The notes: generated by a model from the letters alone, not told the origin. Counted from the stretch's first letter, positions 1 through 10,989 are shown. The stretch: DNA of 64,000 nt from Bubalus kerabau (GCF_029407905.1 NC_073628.1:15219501-15283500), one strand, 5' to 3'. Numbers and translations: made by a program.

Positions 1-840
1 TGCATCGTGACAGTCTTTGAGGCTGGGACGGGCTTCCTGGAGGGGGTGAAGGCTGAACTTGCCTATGAAGGCTGGGAGGCTTTGGCTAGAAAGATGGTAC
101 AGGGAGCGGCCTGCGGGAGGGGGAAGAGGCAGGACTCACACAGATAACACGGATCCTCAGAAAACTGATTAGAACAGGACATAGAGAGGAAGGGCAGGGC
201 TCTCCCTTTCACCCCGTCCTCACTGCCTGTCTTGCCTTATGATTTCTGTCTGATTTCCCTACAGGAAAAGTGATCTGGGCCTATTTCTTTGGCCCCCGTG
301 GTCTGTATCCTGGGACCTTCCAACCCTCAAACCCGGTGCCATGAGGAGATGCCCAAACAGAGGAGGCCTGCCTCCCGACGGCTCCAGGAGACATTTCCCT
401 GACAGACCTAGCCTTGCGCTCCCTCCCCTCCCTGGCCTCCAGGTTCAGCTGCTATTCTCTGGCACCGATGCCTCTAAAGTATTTACAGAATGTTCTCCCA
501 CGCCCCTCCATTGGTGCTGAGGTCAAGCCAGCCAGTTCTGCTCATTTATGTTTCGCTCATAAATCATTCTCTCCCCTCCCTTCAATGCTTCACCGGCTCT
601 CGCGCCCAGGACTGTGGAGCCTTCTCAAAGCATACCGCCTCCTTCCAGTCTCCGGGGAAGGGCCTGTTCCCAGCACCGGCCTCTGAAAAACCCAGGCTGT
701 GAAGCCCTTCCCTCAGATCTGGGACAGCGCCGTCCACAGCCACACCACGGCCGCAGGATGAGCTCACCGGACGCCCTGAGGTCACTCCCTTGGCTCCGTC
801 CAGCCCCGGATGCAGGGAGCGGGAAGGGGCCTTATCACTG
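1..840. other. Unassigned DNA
   Basis: GC-moderate single-copy-looking sequence. The open frames are short, overlap on both strands and lack recognisable domains. I see no repeat family, exon pair or promoter here. Confidence 0.4.
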
Positions 841-1080
841 GGAGGAGTGTGGAGTCAGGACGCCTGGGTTGCATTCCTGGCTCAGCTTGCAGCTTGCACA
901 AGTCACTGAGTCTTTCCTGCCGGGACATGACTCCCCTAACCACACAGTGCTTGGCCCCTTGGGCTTCCAGAATCAAGTCTAAATGGGCATCAATCCATGG
1001 TGTCCAGGGAGCCTCAGGATGAATTCGGGCAGCCTCCACCACCGTCACCTCTTTCCTAATGGTCATGTTTCTCTGAGGTC
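841..1080 (+). repeat. MIR SINE relic
   Basis: The order 'gcctgggtt ... cctggctc ... caagtcactgagtct' matches the plus-strand MIR core (tRNA-derived ancient mammalian SINE), diverged and with a gap. Confidence 0.55.
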
Positions 1081-1194
1081 CATCTTCTCTGATCCTAGAA
1101 TCCTACATGGGAAATAACTCTGAGATACCAGTATGAATTAAACACCAGGTCCTAAACTCTGAGCTGATCTCACCCAGATCTAGTCCTAAGCCAC

Positions 1195-1369
1195 ACCTCC
1201 TTTTAGCCAGAGACTTGATAAATTGTCCTGCTAACACTACACAAAGGACAATCCATATAGATGCTACAGATGAAGAACAAAGTCCAGAGAAATTCAGTGT
1301 AATTGCCCAAACTCACACGCTAGATAGCAGCAAGGCAAGGTTTCCAGAACACCCTCTGTAAACCCAAAT
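1195..1369 (-). repeat. MIR relic, antisense
   Basis: 'acagatgaagaacaaagtccagagaaattcagtg' style text followed by 'gcccaaactcacacgctagatagcagcaagg' matches the reverse complement of the MIR core. Confidence 0.5.
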
Positions 1370-1382
1370 CACCCTGACCTTA

Positions 1383-1693
1383 GGCTTCCCTGGTGGCTCA
1401 GCTAGTAAAGAATCTGCCTGCAATACGGGAGACCAGGGTTCAATTCTTGGTGTCGGGAAGATCCCCAGGAGAAGGGATAGGCTACCACACAAGTACTCTT
1501 GGGCTTCTCTTGTGGCTCAGCTGGTAAAGAGTCCACCTGCAATATGGAAGACCTGAGTTCGATCCCCGGGTTGGGAAGATCCCCTGGAGAAGGGAAAGAC
1601 TACCCACTCCAGTATTCTGGCCTGGAGAATTCCATGGGCTGTATAGTCCATGGGGTCCCAAAGAGTCAGACACGGCTGAGTGACTTTCACTTT
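1383..1693 (+). repeat. Dimeric Bov-tA SINE with TSD
   Basis: A truncated first tRNA-Glu-like unit (1383-1500) runs into a full Bov-tA unit (1501-1693) at an 'actctt|gggcttc' joint. The unit has the tRNA-like head with a Pol III B-box-like motif (ttcgatccc), then the BovA body ending in 'agtcagacacggctgag'. The 11-bp TSD caccctgacct lies at 1370-1380 and 1694-1704, so the dimer inserted as one unit. Confidence 0.9.
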
Positions 1694-1852
1694 CACCCTG
1701 ACCTCAGAGGGTACAAGAGGCACCAGAGGATGCTCACAACAATCATGCATTTCAGAAGCTGAATGGGAAGCTATTTGGCTTGAAGAGTTTTGTGGTTTTT
1801 TTTCCCTAAGGGTTCCCTTTTCTCCACATCTCACCAACATTTGTTATTTGTG

Positions 1853-2095
1853 TTCTTTTTTTTTTCAATTGGAATATAATTGCTTTACAATATTGTGTTG
1901 GTTTCCCCGGCAATAAAAAGGAGCGAAATGTAGATGAACCTAGAGACTGTCATACAGAGTGAAGCAAGTCAGAAAGAGAAAAACAAATACCGCATATCGT
2001 CCACGCATATATAGGGAATCTAGAAAAGTGGTACAGATGGACTTACTTGCAGGGCAGGAATAGGGACGTAGGTGTACAGAATGGACTTGGAGGTT
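1853..2095 (-). mobile_element. L1 3' end with inverted 5' part
   Basis: 1853-1905 is the reverse complement of a bovine-type L1 3' tip, with the poly-A shown as a T run at 1855-1865. From about 1910 the text switches to plus-strand L1 ('gatgaacctagagactgtca', 'gaagcaagtcagaaagagaa', 'gaatctagaaaagtggtaca'). Read on the minus strand, this is an inverted 5' piece followed by a sense 3' end, the twin-priming arrangement. Confidence 0.65.
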
Positions 2096-2099
2096 TTGA

Positions 2100-3420
2100 C
2101 TGTGCTTCCCCCAGCCTACTTTATGGGCCTGCTTTCACCTTGTTTTCACTTGGTATTATTAGGAGACAGAAATAAAAAATAAGTCAAATCATTTCACAGT
2201 CTGCCTACAACTGTTATACTTGGCCCAGGTGCAGGAGAGAATGCTTCCCAATACAGCTCCAACCAGTCTGCTAGTTCGTCCATGTGTTTTGACCTATTTG
2301 CCATATTTGTTCAAGAGTCCAGTTGGGAAGACTAAAACCTTGGGGATAAAAACAATCACAATGACCAAGAAGAGAGGGACAAACCATAGTTATTCAAGGT
2401 GCCCAGAGATCAGGATGGGGTAGCAGTCACTGAGAGACTGAGTGGGAAGGAAAGCCCAGACTACCTTCAGCAGCCCTCTGTCTTCTCCACCTGTGATCTC
2501 CGGGTCTCCCTCTGACATAAGGAGCCCCCAGCACCTGCCCCCATTCTGATCATGGACACAAGGCTCTTCCACTCTCCAGGGGTGGGGGGCAGCAGCCAGT
2601 GCCCAGAGCCACCCCAGCCTGGCCCCAGGACTAAGGTTGCTCATCACTGGTACAGGCAGCTACTAAGCGCACAAGGGTGCCTATGTTGCCACCACACTGG
2701 CATCGTTTATCCTCCCTAAGACCAGAGCTTCTGCATGCACAGGGCCCACCTGCCCCCTTCCCAGGACACCTTGCTCCTCCTCCTATTCGAAATCTAGCTG
2801 GCATTTCAACACCCTTCCAGACAATCAGATTCTCCTCTTTTCAATAACCACTCTGTTCTCCTGATTTTGCCTGAGTTCTCTCCAACAACTCTGACCAAGA
2901 AGAATACAAGGGAGCAGATTCCAAGAACACAACAGAAGCGTCACATTCAGTGGGTCACTGGCTGGGTGAACACAGAACGCCTTCCACAGGCTCAGAAGCA
3001 TTGGTTGAAAGAAAGAATGAATAAATGAGTGAAGAACTAAAGGGAGAGTGTAAGGGGATTTCTTCCATGGACAACTGGTCAATCCTGAACTTGCCAGGTA
3101 GGCTTTGATCGCATCTTCCCCTGGTCCCTGATTCTCCCATAGCTGATGGCTTAATCTCTCCCAGTCATCCTCTCCTCTTTCACTTTCTCTTCTGCTACCA
3201 CCTCAGTTATCTCACAGCTGGTCTAGGGCTGAATCTATTTAACTGGTTTATCTATCTACCTCTCCTTTCTGTCCCTCCCATCTGTCCTGCATGCCATCCT
3301 TAGCCCATCAGTCTGAGCAGGTGTTACTTCCCAGTTCAAAAACAGTCAAAGGTTTCAGGGCTTAATGCACACATGTGTTGCGTCTCCTGCAAGGTCCTCT
3401 GTGGTCTTTCTGTCTCTCCA
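2100..3420. other. Unassigned DNA
   Basis: No confident repeat or gene. The short open frames on both strands have no domain signature. A pyrimidine-rich stretch occupies roughly 3150-3300. Confidence 0.35.
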
Positions 3421-3424
3421 TTAT

Positions 3425-3620
3425 CACTGCCCTAGGTCAGCAGAGTGCAATGGGAAACGTACTAGATAAAGGTCACAGTCGAGGGTTCTAAGCTCCAGTC
3501 TGCTCTTCACAGTCATGTAACCTTGGCCAAGCCACTTCAAATTTCTGGACCTAATAGTTTCAGCAGTAAAATGAGGATACTGAACCTCAGGATATCTGGA
3601 GTATCTTCCAAATATAACAT
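3425..3620 (+). repeat. MIR relic
   Basis: 'gtcatgtaaccttggccaagccacttcaaatttctggacc' order, followed by 'agtaaaatgagga', matches the MIR plus core. Confidence 0.55.
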
Positions 3621-3639
3621 CTGTGATCCCAGGCAAATA

Positions 3640-4010
3640 ATCACATCAGCCAAATTCTCTGACTCACAACCATTCCTTTTACTGTCCTAACTTTGCTCTT
3701 CTGAATATGCCTATGTCCTACTTAGAACGGCCTTCCTCTCCTCCCATCCAAATCGCGTGCATTCTTCATGGCCCTCCTGAGAAATCCCAGCTTCTCTGAA
3801 AACTTCCCTGGCCCATCAAAATTGAGGACATCTTCCTTTGACTGCCTCAACTCCCATTACACGGATGGTGCCTAACACACAAGCCCCAGATAGTACTATT
3901 ATTTCATTTGAATGTACCTTGTTTATCTGACTACGTGGTACCACATTGTAAGGGGAAGTGTCTTAGTCCCTCCACACCCTTGTACCCAGCAGGCAATCCA
4001 CAAATAGGTG
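3640..4010 (+). repeat. L2 LINE 3' end relic
   Basis: The order 'gaaatcccagcttctctgaaaacttccctggcc' ... 'cattgtaaggggaagtgtcttagt' ... 'cacccttgtacccagcaggcaatccacaaa' matches the diverged L2 3' end. Confidence 0.5.
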
Positions 4011-4502
4011 ACAGTGGTTTCTGGAAGGAGAGGAACCAGGACCAGAAAGCAGGAAATCTGGACTCCAGTCTCCAATGACCTTCAGTACTCTACTTGTGTA
4101 GACCTGAGTAAGATGAATCCATTTGTAAAATGAATGCTTTGGATCAGGATACAAGCTCATTGCTGAGATTCCTCCCAGAGCCAACACTTTGTGGCTTTCT
4201 GATAAAGAAGGTCCAAGCCTTCTTGGAGTCTCACTTTTCCTTATTTTCAAATCCCTTTGGTCCTGCTCCTGGGCTGAGCAATAGAAGGAGGAGCTTTCAA
4301 ATAAGGCCCCTCAGTCTCTCACTTAGCCTGAACCACTTCTGCAATAAATTGCAATTCAATTGTGATGAATGGCCACAATGTGGATTTCACAGACTTAGCT
4401 GATTGAACTATTTCTTTAAGGCAGACTCTGTTTACCTAGCAAAGACCAGCTATTTGGCACCGAAGGGCTTCTTACTGTTTTCCTTACCATTATAGCTGCT
4501 TG

Positions 4503-4715
4503 TGGGCTTCCCTGGTGGCTCAGCGGTAAAGAATTCACCTGCCAATGCAGGAGATGTGGGTTCAACCCTTGGGTCAGGAAGATCCCCTGGAGAAGGAAAT
4601 GGCAACCCATTCCAGTATTCTTGCCAGGAAATCCCATGGACAGTGGGGCATGGCGGGCTACAGTCCATGGGGTCTCAAAGACTTGGACATGACTAAGCAA
4701 CTAAATAAGAACAAC
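4503..4715 (+). repeat. Bov-tA SINE with TSD
   Basis: Full unit from 'gggcttccctggtggctcag' to the BovA end 'ggacatgactaagcaac'. Perfect 11-bp TSD atagctgcttg at 4492-4502 and 4716-4726, so the boundaries are firm and the copy is fairly young. Confidence 0.93.
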
Positions 4716-4726
4716 ATAGCTGCTTG

Positions 4727-5229
4727 CAGCCACCCAAAACTTTAATGCCAGCGTCCTATTGATGAGAGTTTAATGAAGTCCCAGAGTATCCACCTTTATA
4801 GATGGGCTCTTAAACAAAAACTAGCATTCAGTTCCTGCTGGTATTTCTAGAAACATTTCTATAATTATTGTTTTCAATTACAGATGCAAAGACATGGGGA
4901 GCTTTAAAAATCAAAGACCACATCTTTATCCAGAAAACAGAAAGAAACTGGACCATGGCAATGATACCTCTCACCTGCTGGTAGGACTGTCGTAATAATT
5001 CTAATGACCAAAAAGTAGTAAACTCATCCTCATCCCTAACTTGGGACCACATCTTAACACATGCACCGCATTTCACCACACCTACTTCCTGGCTTCTTCA
5101 TTATATCATTTGAGGCAAGACACTGTACCGTGTCAAGATTTTACAGACTTTAGTAAAATGTGCTGTGGTGGTGGAGATGGTGGTAATAGACTATAAGAGG
5201 AATGTCTACGCTAAATGGCTAGTTCTATG
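4727..5229. other. Unassigned AT-richer DNA
   Basis: No gene or repeat recognised. A short '(gtggtg)' rich patch lies near 5166-5185. Confidence 0.35.
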
Positions 5230-5720
5230 CTGAGTCATTGCTCCTTTCCTCCCTAAGTAATAATAACAGCTATCATTTATTGATTGTTAGGAGGTACCAG
5301 ACACTGGACTTAGCACTGTACTGCACACATAGGTGGACAATGTTGTCATCCACTTCTAGAGATGGGAACTGAGGATTAGAGAGAGCTAAGAGTGCAATCT
5401 CACTGGGCTTCTCAGTGACCCAGGCAGTAAAGTATCCACCTGCCAGTGCAGGAGATGTGGCTTCGATCCCTGGGTCAGGAAGATCCCCTGAAGTTGGAAA
5501 TGCCAACCCTCTCCAGGACTCTTGCCTGGAGAAGCCCATGGACACAGGAGCCTGGTGAGCTACAATCCATGGGGTCACAAAGAGTCAGACACGACTGAGC
5601 ACACCCGAGCCCAATCTTCATAGAATAGCAGGGTCAGAATTCAAAACCAGTTCCCTGTGGCCCCAAACCCATGGTTGTAACCACTTTGAAACACATCCAT
5701 ACTCATGTCTTCTTGGCTTC
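5230..5720 (-). repeat. MIR relic split by Bov-tA
   Basis: 'taacagctatcatttattgattg ... ccagacactggacttagcactgt ... gatgggaactgaggattagagag' is antisense MIR. It stops at about 5404 and resumes after the SINE with 'gcagggtcagaattcaaaaccag'. The SINE is therefore the later insertion. Confidence 0.7.
5405..5603 (+). repeat. Bov-tA SINE inside MIR
   Basis: Full unit from 'gggcttctcagtgacccagg' to 'gtcagacacgactgagcac'. The flanks share only a weak 'caatct' match, so the TSD is uncertain. Confidence 0.88.
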
Positions 5721-6144
5721 ACAGGGTGTCCCAATCCATTCCTCTTGCTTGGAAAGCACAGCTGACTAGGATCACTCCATTCTTGTCTTTAGTTTCTTAG
5801 CTCTTCCTGGGAATTTAGCAAGAAACTTGAGCCAAGGTTCCTCAAGTCCATTTAGGGATATGAAGTTTGATCTTTTCTCTATTTGAGGGGAAAGACCAGT
5901 TCCCATCATTAATACCAACCTCTTCCCACTTCCCTGCTTAGTCCCTAGTGAAAAGGAAAGAGAATTGGTTATCTAGGAGGGAGGAGAACAGGGGTCCCAA
6001 CCCTCAGTATTAAATACCTTCTATCTGTTCAGCGCCCTGTGCAGTGATAAGAGAAGGCGTGTCTGGGAGGGGCTGTGACTCATCCTTGGATGCTCTTTTG
6101 TCTGCAGGAGGAATGTAGCTGTTAACTGCTGAATAGCAGTCCTC

Positions 6145-6225
6145 TGGACAGGGAAGCCTGGCGTGCTGCAGTCCACAGGGTCGCAAAGAGTTGGACATGA
6201 CTGAGCAACTGAACTGAACTGGAGA
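6145..6225 (+). repeat. Short BovB/BovA 3' end
   Basis: About 80 bp of the terminal BovB sequence, from 'ggacagggaagcctggcgtg' to the 'gaactgaactg' tail. The 7-bp TSD agtcctc lies at 6138-6144 and 6226-6232. It is a severely 5'-truncated retrotransposition product. Confidence 0.75.
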
Positions 6226-6579
6226 AGTCCTCCTCCGGAAAACCATCCACTCTATAGGATCACTGACACCCCTTCAGGCATCTCCATTTGGCTGCGTGAC
6301 TCAGCTTCATGACTGAGATTCAAGCTGTTGTCCCCGGCCCAGCAACTGGGACCCATGCCAGTCCGGAGCTCGAACCTGGTCCCAGGACCCAGGGTGCTCT
6401 ATGGTGCTCCAACCTTCCCTTTGATGAAGAAACCAGAAAACCAGATGGATTTCAGAAAGAATCTCCTGGTGCAAAATGGACAGTTAAACCTTATAGATGA
6501 CCCCAGTCTCCCCACTTAACTGCCACTTCCTGGGTTCCGAAACTGGGATTTAAAGCCTAAGCTGCTTTAAATGCCTGCC

Positions 6580-6785
6580 AAGTTGCTTTAGTTATGTCCA
6601 ACTATTTGCAAGCTGCGGACTGTAGCCTACCAGGTTCCTCTGTCCATGGGATTCTCCAGGCAAGAATACTAGAGTGAGTTGCCATGCTCTCCTCCAGGGG
6701 ATCTTCCCAACCCAGGGATTGAAACTGCATCTCTTATGTCTCTTGCATTGGCAAGTGGTTCTTTACCACTAGACCCACCTGGGAA
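6580..6785 (-). repeat. Bov-tA SINE
   Basis: Antisense unit: BovA end first (near 'agttgctttagttatgtcc'), then 'caggcaagaatactagagtg', with the tRNA-like head ending near 'cacctgggaac'. Confidence 0.85.
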
Positions 6786-7284
6786 CTAAAAAAAAAGCCA
6801 GAGTAGAGGCTTTCATTATACCTGCCAAGACCTGGGCTCTAAAGACCTTTGATCAGAGCTCTTGGTTTGATGAGTTATCAGGGCTAACTGCCAAGTGACT
6901 CTCAAATTCCTGTTCAAGTACTGACTCCTGGGTGTGTAACACCTTAGGATTCTTAGAAGGTTAGTGAGGCAGGATCTGGACATTTCTGGGTGTCTCCCTC
7001 ACCCCCACACCATCACCCTTCAACCATTAGCCAGGGTCCCCATGACATCCCAACCTCACACTCAGGACAGTTGTGTGGGAAAATGGGGTTTTAATTGTCT
7101 AAGCCAAAAAGCAATTCAGGAAAGTGAGGATGTTTTATGGAACACTTCAGTCTATTTATTGCACTCATATTTTTCTTTTCTATGTATGTGCAAGAGTGAT
7201 CTATGATTTTTTTAAGCCTATGTATAAAAGAAACCAAAAAGAGTATTTTTAATGGAATACAATAAGAATTCTAAGTAATGGGCA

Positions 7285-7400
7285 GAGACCACCTTTAAAT
7301 CATAATTTGGCCCAAAATCAGACAGCTGGTCAAGGATAAAGCCAAGATGGGAATCAGGACCCCCAGTCCCGAGGTGGCTGTGCTGTGGCTCCCATCCATT
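7285..7400 (-). repeat. MIR relic, antisense
   Basis: 'tttggcccaaaatcagacagctggtcaaggataaagccaagatgggaatcaggac' style order matches antisense MIR. Confidence 0.55.
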
Positions 7401-8095
7401 GGGCTCCACAGTAGATGTCACTCAAACGCTTGGAGTTCTGCCAAAGCCCGCCACCCATGGCACCCAGCCCTTAGCAGAGGGGGTGAGAAGTGTCTCTGAG
7501 TGCTTCCTCCTCCCTGAGTCAAGTGCTCTCTTTCCTCCTCCCTGAGCAACCACTCAAGGCAACTGGGGAGAAGTGGCCCAGCTGGCCTGTGGCCGCAGAG
7601 GATGCCGGCTCAGCCCCTGGAGCCCTGCCTCGGGCCTCCTCCCCATTCCCACACTCTTTCCCCAGAAGGTGTGAGTCTCAAGCTGCACTCAGGCTTGGCA
7701 GAGTGGGCAGAACTCACCTGGACAAACAAAAAAGAAGGCAGAGAAGAGCACTCAAGACTAGAACCATGTGGATGCCTTCCAGAGAGGGAAGAAAGGCCAA
7801 AATATCTAGGGTGGAGCTGGAGGACTGCTAGGCCTTCAGCCAAGGTCAGGCTTGAACTTGGCTGTCCCATCAGGACCCAGGACATGAACCCCTGGCTGTG
7901 GCTGTAACTAACGTCTAAGGACTTGCCCTCCCTGGGCTGCTGTCACAAAAATCTTTGGAAATCTTAACCTGCTTTGGGGGCAGTTTAAGGACCATGAGGG
8001 AAGGGGGACAGATATTGCATTGGAACCTTGTGATTGTCTGGAAAGACCAGGCTGAATTAGAAAGTGGTCAGAGTGAAGAAGTCTGGACTTTAGGC
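7401..8095. other. Unassigned GC-richer DNA
   Basis: Overlapping open frames of 91-113 codons occur on both strands at 7490-7907. None shows a domain and no splice-bounded frame stands out. They are treated as chance. Confidence 0.35.
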
Positions 8096-8103
8096 CCATC
8101 ATT

Positions 8104-8357
8104 GAGTCGTGCTCTTGCCTGAGAGATCCCATGAACAGAGGAGCCTGGTAGGTTACAGTCCATGGGATCGAGAAGAGTTAGACACGACTGAGCAACTTCA
8201 CTTTCACTTTTCACTTTCATGCATTGGAGAAGGAAATGGCAACCCACTCCAGTGTTCTTGCCTGGAGAATCCCAGGGACGGGGGAGCCTGGTGGGCTGCC
8301 GTCTATGGGGTACACAGAGTTGGACACGTCTGACATGACTTAGCAGCAGCAGCAGCA
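8104..8357 (+). repeat. Bov-A2 SINE, left half of composite
   Basis: Two BovA monomers joined by the 'cttcactttcacttttcact' linker, ending in an (AGC)5 tail at 8342-8356. The left flank carries ccatcatt (8096-8103), repeated at 8554-8561 after the neighbouring opposite-strand SINE. Confidence 0.9.
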
Positions 8358-8553
8358 ATCACTCAGTCATGTCCAATTCTCTGTGGCCCCATGAACTGTA
8401 GTCTGCCAGGCTCCTCTGTCCATGGGATTTCCCAGGCAAGAACATGGGAGTGGGTTGCCATTTCCTCCTCCAAGGGATCTTCCCAACCCAGGGACTGAAC
8501 CCAAAGCTCTTGTGTCTCTTGCATTGTCAGGCAGGTTCTTTACCACTATAGCA
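8358..8553 (-). repeat. Bov-tA SINE, right half of composite
   Basis: Antisense Bov-tA directly abutting the AGC tail of the preceding Bov-A2. Its tRNA-like head ends at the right-hand ccatcatt (8554-8561). Confidence 0.88.
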
Positions 8554-8639
8554 CCATCATTCAGAGAGCCTGGTAATCAGACCTTCAAAGCCATGGGAAC
8601 AGCAATGAGGAAGGATCATGAATTCTGCAAATAGTCCTA

Positions 8640-8830
8640 AAAGTCAGCCTCAGCTTCACCGTTTATCTGCCATATGGTCTTGAGGAACTTAACCTGCCAT
8701 GAACCTCAGCTTCTTCATTTGAATATGGGGATTAAAAATAAACACTTGAAAGGGGTATTGGAGGACAAAAATGAAATAATATACATAAAGTACTTGGCTC
8801 ATAGCAGGTGCTCCCAAAATACTTGTTCTT
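8640..8830 (+). repeat. MIR relic
   Basis: 'ggaacttaacctgccatgaacctcagcttcttcatttg' followed by 'ggctcatagcaggtgctc' covers the MIR core to its 3' end. Confidence 0.65.
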
Positions 8831-9080
8831 TCTCCTAAACCTTGAAGATTCCACCAGTATTATATTTTTAAACATCTTTTTAAACAATAGAAACCATTGT
8901 GAAGTTGTCAGGCATTTGGCCCTAGAAACTGTGAGACTTGCAAGATGTAATCGGATATCATTTAATAACTGTGTGAGTTGTGTGGTCCCACTGGTCAGGA
9001 AGTATATGCAAAGAAGATAGAATTTCATCAGCGTTGAAGGTCATTGGCCCTAAATGGGAAAGAAATTAGTATATCCTAGA

Positions 9081-9346
9081 CAATGGCACCCGACTCCAGT
9101 ACTCTTGCCTGGAAAATCCCATGGATGGAGAAGCCTGGTAGGCTGCAGTCCCTGGGATCTCTAAGAGTCGGACATGACTGAGCGACTTCACTTTCACTTT
9201 TCACTTTCATGCATTAGAGAAGGAAATGGAAACCCACTCCAGTGTTCTTGCTTGGAGAATCCCAGGGACGGGGGAGCCTGGTGGGCTGCCATCTATGGGG
9301 TCGCACAGAGTCATACACGACTGAAGCAACTTAGCAGCAGCAGCAA
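9081..9346 (+). repeat. Bov-A2 SINE
   Basis: Both BovA monomers and the 'actttcacttttcactttca' linker are present, ending in a short AGC tail at about 9334-9345. Confidence 0.9.
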
Positions 9347-9642
9347 TAGCAGACAAAGAAAAACGAAATCAAGTCGTGTAGCAGTCTGAGTTGGTTGCAG
9401 GTTTCCACAACTAGAGACTTTAGTGGAGTAAAATGAATGCCAATTCTTAATACCCTGGACATGGCAGGTCCCAACAAACAGGGTAGGTGCCAGTGGTAAG
9501 AAGTCATATGTCCATACTAGTCTATACTAGTCTATTTATAAGACCAATAGCTTATAGTATTATAAAGTTCCTGGTGTGGGCTACTGATGGGGCTGGCAAG
9601 AATCCAGGCTAAAATTCTAGCTAAAATCTCCAAAGAGTGGGT

Positions 9643-9802
9643 TAGTCACTCAGTCGTGTCTGACTCCTTGTGACCCGGTGGACTGTAGCCCACCAGGCTC
9701 CTCTGTCCGTAGAATTCTCCAGGCAAGAATACTGGTGTGGGTAGCCATTCCCTTCTTCAGGAGATCTTCCTGACCCATAGATCAAATCTGGGCCTCCCAC
9801 AT
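9643..9802 (-). repeat. Bov-tA SINE, 5'-truncated
   Basis: Antisense BovA body from 'cactcagtcgtgtctgactc' to 'gatcaaatctgggcctcc'. The tRNA-like head is largely missing. Confidence 0.8.
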
Positions 9803-9852
9803 AATTGTTTGGAGTGGCATTATTATTTACTTAGTAGGTAAGCATATTTGAG

Positions 9853-9868
9853 GGGTTCCCTGGTGGCT
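9853..9868 (+). repeat. Head of Bov-tA split by BovB
   Basis: The 16-nt Bov-tA head 'gggttccctggtggct' stops at 9868. The SINE resumes at 10776 with the same 9 bases, ctggtggct (9860-9868 and 10776-10784), which act as the TSD of the inserted BovB array. Confidence 0.7.
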
Positions 9869-10188
9869 GTGGTGTTGGAGAAGACTCTTGAGAGTCCCTT
9901 GGACTGCAAGGAGATCCAACCAGTCCACTTTGGAAGGAATGATGCTAAAGCTGAAACTCCAGTACTTTGGCCACCTCATGCGAAGAGTTGACTCATTGGA
10001 AAAGACTCTGATGCTGGGAGGGATTGGGGGCAGGAGGAGAAGGGGACGATAGATGATGAGATGCCTGGATGGCATCATTGACTCGATGGACGTGAGTCTC
10101 AGTGAACTCCGGGAGTTGGTGATGGACAGGGAGGCCTGGCGTGCTGCAATTCATGGGGTCGCAAAGAGTCGGACACGACTGAGCGACT
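9869..10188 (+). mobile_element. BovB 3' fragment (first of two)
   Basis: Starts 'gtggtgttggagaagactct' and runs to 'cggacacgactgagcgactga'. Compared with the related copy at 15398-15770 it lacks about 30 bp after 'aaccagtcca' (near 9925). Confidence 0.88.
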
Positions 10189-10212
10189 GATCTGATCTGA
10201 TCTGATCTGATG
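10188..10212 (+). repeat. (TCTGA)n tail repeat
   Basis: About four copies of tctga sit between the two BovB fragments, in the position of the usual BovB 'actga' tail repeat. Confidence 0.85.
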
Positions 10213-10775
10213 GCTTACTCCTTGGAAGGAAAGTTATGACCAACCTAGATAGCATATTGAAAAGCAGAGATATTACTTTGCCAACAAAGGTCCGTCTAGT
10301 CAAGGCTATGGTTTTTCCAGTGGTCGTGTATGGATGTGAGAGTTGGACTGTGAAGAAAGCTGAGTGCCGAAGAATTGATGCTTTTGAACTGTGGTGTTGG
10401 AGAAGACCCTTGAGAGTCCCTTGGACTGCAAGGAGAAGACTCTTGAGAGTCCTTTGGACTGCAAGTCCATCCTAAAGGAGATCAGTCCTGGGTGTTCATT
10501 GGAAGGACTGATGCTGAAGCTGAAACTCCAATACTTTGGCCACCTCATGCGAAGAGTTCACTCATTGGAAAAGACCCTGATGCTGGGAGGGATTGGGGGC
10601 AGGAGGAGAAGGGGACAATAGAGGATGAGATGGCTGGATGGCATCACCGACTCAATGGACATGAATTTGAGTGAATTCCGGGAGTTGGTGATGGACAGGG
10701 AGGCCTGGTGTGCTGTGATTCATGGGGTCACAAAGAGTCGGACATGACTGAGCGGCTGAACTGAACTGAACTGAA
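10213..10775 (+). mobile_element. BovB 3' fragment (second) with internal duplication
   Basis: Encodes the C-terminal end of the BovB protein in broken frames ('MYGCESWTVKKAECRRIDAF' type text). A 33-bp unit (10399-10431) is repeated at 10432-10464 and replaces the normal 'gatccaacca' text. Ends in (gaact)n just before the TSD. Confidence 0.88.
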
Positions 10776-10972
10776 CTGGTGGCTCAGATGGTAAAGAATC
10801 TGTTTACAATGTGGGAGACCTGGGTTTGATTCCTGGGAAGATCCCCTGAAGAGGGAATGGCTAACCAATCCAGTATTCTTGTCTGGAGAACTCTATGGAC
10901 AGAGAAGCCTGGTGGGCTACAGTCCATGGGGTTGCAAAGAGTCAGACACAGCTGAGCAACTAATAGACACTC
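10776..10972 (+). repeat. Bov-tA SINE, remainder after BovB insertion
   Basis: Continues from 'ctggtggctcagatggtaaa' through the BovA body to 'cagacacagctgagcaact', completing the head at 9853-9868. A short CA-rich stretch follows at 10974-10987. Confidence 0.85.
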
Positions 10973-10989
10973 ACTCACACACAGACACA

